Source: Leptospiraceae bacterium
GTDB lineage: Bacteria > Spirochaetota > Leptospiria > Turneriellales > Turneriellaceae
Direction: 5' to 3'
DNA: 12,944 nucleotides
NCBI GenBank assembly: GCA_016788945.1
Contig: JAEUSA010000077.1
Span: 1 to 12,944 of the forward strand
The notes below the pieces were generated by a model. It was not told the origin of the DNA. It searched no databases and saw nothing but the letters and a program-made list of their open reading frames with translations. Position 1 is the stretch's first letter; each line of letters opens with the position of its first letter. Both the position numbers and the translations under genes were made by a program. Of the stretch, positions 5,419 to 11,859 are shown in pieces.

Positions 5419-8400
5419 ATGCTGCGTGAGTACTTGCGCGAAGAAAATATTCTCATGCGCGCCGAGGGCAACTCGAGCGAAGTGATTTCGCGACTCATCG
5501 CCACCGGTACCACGGCGGATGAACAGCAGCTGCTGCGCGCCGCGTTTGACGGCGCCGCGCGCGAAAGTTTCGCCTATACCGGTGATGGCATTCTGGTTCC
5601 GCACGCGCGGGTCAAGGGCCTGAGGCGCGTCATTACAGCGCTCGCCGTCTCTCCGCACGGAATTACGCACAGTACAGGGAAAATCCACCTTGTGTTGCTG
5701 CTCGCAATACCTGATGAAAAACCTGCGCTGCATCTGCAGATGCTGCAGGGGGTGTCGTCGCTTCTGCATTCGTTTACCGGCGAACTTGTCCATTGTAACG
5801 ATGCGCACGCCGTTTTGGCCGTGATAGCTCGTGGCGAAGAGCAGGCAAAGCCATCGTTTCGCAACCTGACGCAGAAACAGATCGAGTTTGAATTGCATAC
5901 CGATGCAGAACGCGGTCTCAGCAGCGCCGAAGCAGTCAGTCGCCTCGAAGAATTCGGGCCGAATCTGGTGCAGCATGGTTTTCGCATTCCGTGGTATGTG
6001 AAACTGCTGAAAAATTTTTTCAGTTTCTTTGCGATCCTGTTGTGGATCGCCGCTGTGCTGTGTTTTGTTCCGGGCGTCGACATGCCGCAGTTGGGTATCG
6101 CGATACTGATTGTCGTGATCGTCAATGGGATATTTTCTTTTCTGCAGGAATATAAATCAGACCGCGCGGTCGAGGCGCTCAAACGGCTCATGGCGCGCAC
6201 ATCGCGTGTGGTGCGCGACGGCACAGTCTGCGAAATTGAGGCCGAGCATCTTGTACCCGGCGATGTGATTTTGCTTGAAGAAGGCGACATCGTACCGGCC
6301 GATTCGCGCCTTGTCGAAGCCTTCGAGGTTGAAGTGGATAACTCTTCGCTCACCGGTGAATCGACCTCTGCCAAGCGCTATAAATCAGATCAGCCGGTTC
6401 TGCTTGAGGGAAAATTTCTCTGGATTGAACTGCCGAATATTGTCTTTGCCGGTTCGACGCTCATCAAGGGTAACGCGCGTGCGGTGGTGTTCGGCACCGG
6501 CATGTCTTCTGAGATCGGCAAAATCGCGAACCTGACGCTGGGTATCAAGGCTGAACCCAGCCCTCTGCAGAAACAGTTGCGCAGTACGGTTTTTGCGATT
6601 TCGATGCTCGCTTTGGGTATCGGCCTTGCCTTTTTGTTTTTAGGCTGGTTGGTCGCCGGATTAAGTTTTGTTCAGGCCTTCGTCTTCTTCATCGGTCTTT
6701 TTGTGGCGAATGTGCCCGAAGGCCTTTTGCCGACCGTGACGCTGTCGCTCGCCATGGGTGTCACGCGTATGGCGAGGCGCAATGCGATAGTAAAAAATCT
6801 CTCGTCGGTCGAAACTTTGGGGTGTACGACGGTTATTGGCACCGACAAAACGGGCACCCTCACACAGAACCTGATGATGGTCAACGAGGTCGTCGCGGGA
6901 GGTGAGCGTATTCGCATCGAGGGGCAGGGGTATGAACCCAATGGCCGGTTCTTTCGCGGTGAAGCCGAAATCGCCGTGCAGGAATTATTTGCCAATCATT
7001 CGCTGCGCGCGCTGATTGAGTGCGCCTATATCTGCAATAATGCGAAGCTCGAAAAAACTTCCGCTGGCACGCGCGTCATTGGCGACCCGACCGAAGGTTG
7101 CCTGATGACACTATCGGCGCGCTCACGCATCAGCGGCATGAGCCATCGTGTGCATCTGAACCCGTTTGAGTCGGTGCGCAAGCGCATGAGCGTGGTGATT
7201 GCCGAACCGCAGAGTGGTAAGCGCTTGGCCTACGCGAAAGGAGCCCCGGTTGAGATCTTATCGTGCTGCACCCACCATTTCGTCAATGGTGGAGAACGCG
7301 AGCTGAGCGAAACCGATCGCGCGCTGATCATGAGCCAAATCGACGAGTTCGCCGCACAGGGCTATCGCGTGCTCGGGTTCGGTATGCGCAGCGACGATGA
7401 ACTGCAGCAACTCACCACTTACGATGTCGCCAATACTGAGGCGAAACTGACCTGGCTGGGGTTGACCGCGATTTCTGACCCCGTACGGCCTTCTGTTCCT
7501 GAAGCGATTAAGGCCTGCCACACCGCAGGCATCCGCATCATGATGATTACCGGCGATTATCCTTTGACGGCGCGCAGCATTGCGAAGCAGATCGGTCTCG
7601 GCGGTACGGGTGAAATCCGCGTGCTTTCGGGTACCGAACTGAATGCGTTAGGCGATGCGGAGCTCAAAGATATCTTGCGCAGCGGTGAGACCGTGTTTGC
7701 GCGTGTTTCGCCCGAGCAGAAACTGCGCATCGTTACCGCGCTCAAAGATCTCGGCGAAATCGTGGCAGTGACCGGCGACGGAGTCAACGACGGCCCGGCG
7801 CTCAAGAAGGCCGATATCGGTATTGCCATGGGCTTGCGCGGTACCGACGTCGCCAAAGAAGCCGCCGAGATTATTCTCACCGACGACAATTTTGGTTCGA
7901 TTGTCGCGGCGATCGAAGAGGGCAGGGGTATTTTTGATAACATCCGCAAATTCGCCGCCTATGTTCTGAACAGCAACCCGCAGGAAATTTATCCATTTAT
8001 TCTCTGGATGCTGATACCCGGTTTTCCGCTGGTAATGACCGTGATGGGCGTTCTCGCGGTCGATGTGGGTACCGATCTGATACCTGCGATGGGGCTCGGT
8101 ATTGAACCGCCAGAGCAGGGGATCATGCAGCGGCCGCCGCGCAAAAAGGGCGAGCGCCTGTTGTCGATCGGGTTTATTCTGCGCTCATACCTGGTGCAGG
8201 GCAGTCTACTGGCGCTGAGTTGTTTTGCCACTTATTATTACTTCGCCTGGACCATGGGATATCTCACCGGGCCGAATTGGTTCATGAACCTGCCAGCCTC
8301 ACCGGCGAAGCTCGATATGACACAATCGACGGCTATTTACCTGCAGTCACTGGCGGCTTTCTTTTTTCCGACAGTCGCCGTGCAGATTGCCAATGTGCTG

Positions 8401-8937
8401 AGTAAACGCTCGTCGCGCGCATCGCTGTTTTCCCGCGATTTTCTGCAAGAGCATGTGCGCTCCGCGAAAATTGCAGCAATGCGCAGCTATCGGCCACGCC
8501 AGCGCTCAGTGAATATAAAGATCGATTATGAGGTCACCAGCTTGCGGCGCAGCGAAGCTCCGCGCGCCTTCGTCACCCAGGTATGGCATCTGCTGGCATT
8601 TATTCCGCGCACATTCTTCATGCATGGGGCGAACCTCACGGTGCGCATGCGGCGCATGATCGGTGTGCCCATTGTGCACGCCCTTGCCGGTTTTTTCGAG
8701 CGGCATCCGGTCATCTTCAATTTTGTCTCCAACCCGTTGATCAACGTCGGCATTATCGTCGAATTGGTTTTGTGTTACGTGTTCTTCTATACCGATCTTG
8801 CCAAAGTTTATTATTTCGCTCCGATACCATGGCACGTGTATCTGTTCGCTTTTCACGGTACGGTACTCATGCTGGTCTTTGAAGAAACGAAAAAATATTT
8901 TCGCCGCCGCGGCCATGAGTTGGCTTTTCTGGGCTAA
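5419..8937 (+). CDS. PTS EIIA domain fused to Na,K-ATPase-like (P2C) P-type cation ATPase
   Basis: A 1172-residue membrane pump. Residues 1-145 form a PTS EIIA domain of the fructose/Ntr class: an SSEVISRL helix, TGDGILVPHAR with phospho-acceptor H62, then LVLLLAIPDE and HLQMLQ. The ATPase follows: N-terminal cation-ATPase region 150-215, helices M1-M2 about 200-243, TGES at 312-315, M4 with PEGLLPT (E434), the phosphorylation motif DKTGTLT with D476, KGAP at 607-610, TGDGVNDGP at 785-793, M5 SNPQEIYPF at 852-860, M6 VDVGTD at 881-886. PEGLL, the M5-M6 residues and the closing FEETKKYFRRRG resemble Na,K/H,K-ATPase alpha subunits rather than SERCA. An extra basic stretch of about 85 residues lies between M8 and M9. 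Known family role: ATP-driven cation exchange across the inner membrane; the ion is not proven. ATG 5419 is chosen because the EIIA fold starts at once; its ribosome binding site is weak. The S41-like gene follows within 41 bases. Confidence 0.9.
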   Translation: MLREYLREENILMRAEGNSSEVISRLIATGTTADEQQLLRAAFDGAARESFAYTGDGILVPHARVKGLRRVITALAVSPHGITHSTGKIHLVLLLAIPDEKPALHLQMLQGVSSLLHSFTGELVHCNDAHAVLAVIARGEEQAKPSFRNLTQKQIEFELHTDAERGLSSAEAVSRLEEFGPNLVQHGFRIPWYVKLLKNFFSFFAILLWIAAVLCFVPGVDMPQLGIAILIVVIVNGIFSFLQEYKSDRAVEALKRLMARTSRVVRDGTVCEIEAEHLVPGDVILLEEGDIVPADSRLVEAFEVEVDNSSLTGESTSAKRYKSDQPVLLEGKFLWIELPNIVFAGSTLIKGNARAVVFGTGMSSEIGKIANLTLGIKAEPSPLQKQLRSTVFAISMLALGIGLAFLFLGWLVAGLSFVQAFVFFIGLFVANVPEGLLPTVTLSLAMGVTRMARRNAIVKNLSSVETLGCTTVIGTDKTGTLTQNLMMVNEVVAGGERIRIEGQGYEPNGRFFRGEAEIAVQELFANHSLRALIECAYICNNAKLEKTSAGTRVIGDPTEGCLMTLSARSRISGMSHRVHLNPFESVRKRMSVVIAEPQSGKRLAYAKGAPVEILSCCTHHFVNGGERELSETDRALIMSQIDEFAAQGYRVLGFGMRSDDELQQLTTYDVANTEAKLTWLGLTAISDPVRPSVPEAIKACHTAGIRIMMITGDYPLTARSIAKQIGLGGTGEIRVLSGTELNALGDAELKDILRSGETVFARVSPEQKLRIVTALKDLGEIVAVTGDGVNDGPALKKADIGIAMGLRGTDVAKEAAEIILTDDNFGSIVAAIEEGRGIFDNIRKFAAYVLNSNPQEIYPFILWMLIPGFPLVMTVMGVLAVDVGTDLIPAMGLGIEPPEQGIMQRPPRKKGERLLSIGFILRSYLVQGSLLALSCFATYYYFAWTMGYLTGPNWFMNLPASPAKLDMTQSTAIYLQSLAAFFFPTVAVQIANVLSKRSSRASLFSRDFLQEHVRSAKIAAMRSYRPRQRSVNIKIDYEVTSLRRSEAPRAFVTQVWHLLAFIPRTFFMHGANLTVRMRRMIGVPIVHALAGFFERHPVIFNFVSNPLINVGIIVELVLCYVFFYTDLAKVYYFAPIPWHVYLFAFHGTVLMLVFEETKKYFRRRGHELAFLG

Positions 8938-8978
8938 TTTGCTCTTTACACTGCTGCGAGCGATTGGCCTTTTCGGGT

Positions 8979-10334
8979 ATGCTGATCAGTAAGCGTGCAT
9001 TATTCGTCTGTTCTATTTTGGTAATCGTTTCGTATTGCCAGGCCCCCGTCAAGACCGACTTTAAGCCGATAGCGCCACCGTTCGAACCGGCATTCATTCA
9101 GGGAAAAAGTGCAGATATCCGGGAGCAAGCGGTATTTGAGATGGCGATCTATCATCTGAGAAACGACTATCTTGAACCGCTGACCGATTATGGTTTACTG
9201 AAGCTTTGGCTCAAAGCAGCGTCTACGCAAAAAAATTGGCCTGATTTGAAGTACAAAGAAGTTTCGGGTGTGCTCACCCTGCAGTGCCGTGCACGCTCGA
9301 CGATGGTGACGCCGGGGGAGTATAAATTCGAGAACTTCTGGCCCATCTATGATGAATTTGTCGCGCCGTGCGCTGCGCGAAAAGATCCTGATTTCAAAGT
9401 CGCCTACGAGATTCTCAAAGCAATGACTTCAGGCTTACACGAAGGCACAAAATTTTTAGACCCGGCGGATTTCACCGAAATGAATACCGAAATACGCGGC
9501 AACTTCGGTGGTGTGGGCCTTGAATTCGCCCTGCGCAATGAAAAAATCGTGGTTGTGGAGGTCATCGAAAACGGGCCTGCGGTGCGCGCCGGCCTGCAAA
9601 AAGGTGATATTATCGAGACCATCTCGCAGAAAAACGTACAATCACTGAAGCTGGTCGACGTATTGAAGTTATTGCGCGGTAAACCGGGAACCGAAATTAC
9701 GATCAGCGTACGTCGATCTAACGCTGAGCAACCCCTCTTCTTTTCCATGCTACGCGAAGTCGTCAAGGTGCCATCAGTCAAAAAAATGCCCGGAAATAAA
9801 CAGGTAATGCATTTGCTCGTCAGGCAATTGAATTACCAGGCGCTCACCGAAATGCGCGAATACCTTACCGCAGATAGCCGGCCGCTGCTGCTCGATTTGC
9901 GTTCGTGCCCCGGTGGATTACTTGAATCGTCACACCAGTTTGCAGAAATCTTTCTGCCGACGGGCGCAAAAATCCTCAGCGTTCGCGGGCGAAAAAAAGA
10001 GCTCGAACGCAGCTTCACGGCATCGCAGAAAACTCCCGATCTCAAACGCCGCATTGTTGTGCTCACTGACGCAAAGACCGCGGGTGGTTGCGAAATAATC
10101 GCCGCGGCACTCAGGCATCATGGCCGCGCAAAAATAATCGGCACTCCGACGTTTGGTCGCGGCACGATACAGAATATTGTGACGATGGCCTATTCGACAG
10201 CACTGGTGCTGACCATTCAGGAGATTATCCTGCCCGATGGCTCATCTCTGCTCCAAAAACCGATACAACCCGACATTATCGTCACCCCGGACAAAGATGC
10301 CTTGGAGGCCGCGCTGCAGCTTACCGGTAGTTAG
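8979..10334 (+). CDS. S41 (CtpA/Prc)-family protein with PDZ domain, probable pseudoprotease
   Basis: A 451-residue exported protein. Residues 6-19 are a hydrophobic signal segment; C20 follows VSY, a poor lipobox. A helical region runs to about 170 and ends in LDPADFTEMN and GNFGGVGLEF, typical of carboxy-terminal processing proteases. A PDZ domain follows (about 175-262), then the S41 core: LLLDLRSCPGGLLESS at 303-318 and the dyad region TAGGCEII...GTPTFGRGTIQ at 367-398. In active enzymes this reads SASASEI...TFGKG, with Ser and Lys 25 residues apart. Here the Ser position is G369 and the Lys position R394, exactly 25 apart, so both catalytic residues are lost. The oxyanion-loop Asn of LRxNPGG is also Cys (C310). 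It is therefore probably non-proteolytic, a peptide-binding or scaffold protein. ATG 8979 is preferred over the in-frame TTG 8964, which adds five residues. It lies 41 bases after the ATPase gene on the same strand, likely one transcript. Confidence 0.8.
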   Translation: MLISKRALFVCSILVIVSYCQAPVKTDFKPIAPPFEPAFIQGKSADIREQAVFEMAIYHLRNDYLEPLTDYGLLKLWLKAASTQKNWPDLKYKEVSGVLTLQCRARSTMVTPGEYKFENFWPIYDEFVAPCAARKDPDFKVAYEILKAMTSGLHEGTKFLDPADFTEMNTEIRGNFGGVGLEFALRNEKIVVVEVIENGPAVRAGLQKGDIIETISQKNVQSLKLVDVLKLLRGKPGTEITISVRRSNAEQPLFFSMLREVVKVPSVKKMPGNKQVMHLLVRQLNYQALTEMREYLTADSRPLLLDLRSCPGGLLESSHQFAEIFLPTGAKILSVRGRKKELERSFTASQKTPDLKRRIVVLTDAKTAGGCEIIAAALRHHGRAKIIGTPTFGRGTIQNIVTMAYSTALVLTIQEIILPDGSSLLQKPIQPDIIVTPDKDALEAALQLTGS

Positions 10335-10411
10335 ATGCAGCATCGCCAAGACGCGCCAATCTGCTTCTCGTTTAACTGCATTAGCGCTGTTCGCAATTAA
10401 GGTGCAGCCGG

Positions 10412-11095
10412 TTATCCAAAGAGAGCATACGAAATTGAAAAAAGGAAATGGAGAGGGGTTTGCCGGTTGGTGTGCAACCTCCACACAGGAATACGAAGTT
10501 CGGTATTAAGAACGATGGGGCCTACCCGGTAATAGATACCGCCGCCGCTGTGAACAAATATGCCATCGGCACCGACGTTCTCGAGCCTTTCGTCTCCGCT
10601 TTTCATTTCGGCCGTGGCCAACCAATCAGAGGTAAATCCCAGCATTGTATATATGCGAATGTCATAGAAATAATATCCAATCATCTGCTGATGCGAGAGG
10701 TAGATCGAATTGAGTCTCACCGGGTAGATAGATTGTGCTGAATTGCCAGCTGTCCTGAATCCATAGCCCATTACAGTGGCAAATCCCAGCCAGAAATTAT
10801 GGTAAGTGGCAGGGCCGAGACCCGCGTACTGCAGAAGTATGTGTTCAGTCTTTATATCGATCTCTGCAGGTCGTGATTGGTAACGGTATGTCGGATAACC
10901 CGTATTGCCGTCCAGATTGCCGTTGATGCGATAGGCTTGTTGCATGTAGCCGAGGCCCATAATGAACGAGCGACCAATAAAACTCTGGGATTCGATTTTA
11001 TGGCTGAATTTCAACTCATCGTTACTCCATAGTTGCATTGGCGTGAGTGAAAAAATACACAATGAGCAGAGAATTTTTTTCAGCGTTGGGACCAT
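10412..11095 (-). CDS. Probable outer-membrane beta-barrel protein
   Basis: A 227-residue product with an N-terminal signal peptide (MVPTLKKILCSLCIFSL..., probable cleavage near residue 24, LWS). The mature part alternates hydrophobic and polar residues in short runs rich in Tyr, Phe and Gly (FIGRSFIMGLGYMQQAY, FWLGFATVMGYGFR, MIGYYFYDIRIYTMLGF, GGGIYYRVGPIVLNTELRIPVW, FLFSISYALFG), as expected of amphipathic strands of a small barrel of about 8-10 strands. The last strand ends in LFG rather than a terminal Phe, a slight departure from the usual C-terminal signature. I do not recognise a named family. Its ATG overlaps the TAA of the upstream gene by one base (TAATG), so its translation is probably coupled to that of the CsgG-like protein. 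It is the last gene of a three-gene minus-strand operon and converges on the S41-like gene. Confidence 0.7.
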   Translation of the reverse strand: MVPTLKKILCSLCIFSLTPMQLWSNDELKFSHKIESQSFIGRSFIMGLGYMQQAYRINGNLDGNTGYPTYRYQSRPAEIDIKTEHILLQYAGLGPATYHNFWLGFATVMGYGFRTAGNSAQSIYPVRLNSIYLSHQQMIGYYFYDIRIYTMLGFTSDWLATAEMKSGDERLENVGADGIFVHSGGGIYYRVGPIVLNTELRIPVWRLHTNRQTPLHFLFSISYALFG

Positions 11096-11859
11096 TAGTT
11101 TTCTAACCGGAGCAATTCAATCTCTGTTTTTTCGACAGGTTTGAAATCTCCCGTCGCAGAAAAATCGCCTTCTGCATCGTCTGCGTTTACAGCGGTCATT
11201 TTGAGCGAACCGATAACCTCTTTCTTTCGAAAGACAATTTTGCCTTGCTGGTTCTTTATAATTTTTGTCTGCGCACGTACTTTATATTTGAAACCTTCTT
11301 TGATCCCCTGTTTGAGGCCTGAAGAGAGATAGATGCGCCCGTCGTTGACGGCAAGAATGCTCGAAAAAACCGGAAGGTTTAACTGAACTTTTTTCGCCAG
11401 CTTTTCCACAGTCGGTAGAATGTTCGCAACACCGGCTACTGTCTCCGCTTCACCGATTTCGATTTCACCGGTTTCGAGGTCGATGAATTCCAGTTTGACC
11501 AGAAATGACTCCTCCGCTTCGACCATCGATATGCCACCGACACGGTTGACGAATGCGACGAAAAACTTATCTGCCGCCAGTATCTTACCGAGCATTTTAC
11601 GGTTTGAGGCATCGGTGAGGCCGGTCATCTGCAACTGGTGTTCTTGCAGTATCGACAGCATGTATTTGCGTTCGACGACCGAGAAGCGTCCATCTTTTAG
11701 CATTATTGTTCTCACGAAAGAACTGCAGGCTTGTGCCGTCGAAAGATTGATTCCAGTGGTAATGCAGTCCGGTACGATAAGCACCGTCTTTTTGGGTGCG
11801 GCCGTGATTGCAGTTTGCCATATCAGCACCAGCAACGCGATGAGACCTGATTTTTTCAT
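11095..11859 (-). CDS. CsgG/LpoB-like exported protein
   Basis: A 254-residue protein with a signal peptide (MKKSGLIALLVLIWQTAITAA, cleavage near residue 21) and no lipobox cysteine. Residues 25-160 resemble the CsgG/LpoB/FlgT fold: KKTVLIVPD strand, a SSFVRTIMLKDGRFSVVERKYMLSILQEHQ unit (the VVER...L...EHQ pattern is characteristic), LGKILAADKFFVAFV, then VKLEFIDLETGEI. The C-terminal part (165-250: VNDGRIYLSSGLKQGIKEGFKYKV..., VIGSLKMTAVNADDAEGDF) resembles the small beta domain of FlgT-like proteins that ends 'lG...Gv..G..f.V'. Relatives act at the outer membrane in secretion pores, in activating peptidoglycan synthases or in flagellar assembly, so a periplasmic assembly or partner role is likely. 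The start has a good GAGGAG site nine bases upstream, and the ATG directly follows the TAA of the preceding lipoprotein gene. Confidence 0.72.
   Translation of the reverse strand: MKKSGLIALLVLIWQTAITAAPKKTVLIVPDCITTGINLSTAQACSSFVRTIMLKDGRFSVVERKYMLSILQEHQLQMTGLTDASNRKMLGKILAADKFFVAFVNRVGGISMVEAEESFLVKLEFIDLETGEIEIGEAETVAGVANILPTVEKLAKKVQLNLPVFSSILAVNDGRIYLSSGLKQGIKEGFKYKVRAQTKIIKNQQGKIVFRKKEVIGSLKMTAVNADDAEGDFSATGDFKPVEKTEIELLRLEN

Noticed and set aside
5401..5976. Minus-strand open frame of 191 codons
   Set aside because: Antisense to the EIIA domain, whose motifs are clear in the plus frame.
5574..6374. Minus-strand open frame of 266 codons
   Set aside because: Antisense to the ATPase; Ser/Arg/Thr-rich composition typical of a reverse-complement shadow of a high-GC gene.
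8964..8966. TTG as start of the S41-like gene
   Set aside because: The in-frame ATG at 8979 gives a cleaner signal peptide; TTG adds only MAFSG. Not fully excluded.
10313..10341. Inverted repeat GCTGCA...TGCAGC around the S41-like stop codon as a terminator
   Set aside because: Only six base pairs with a 17-base loop and no T-run.
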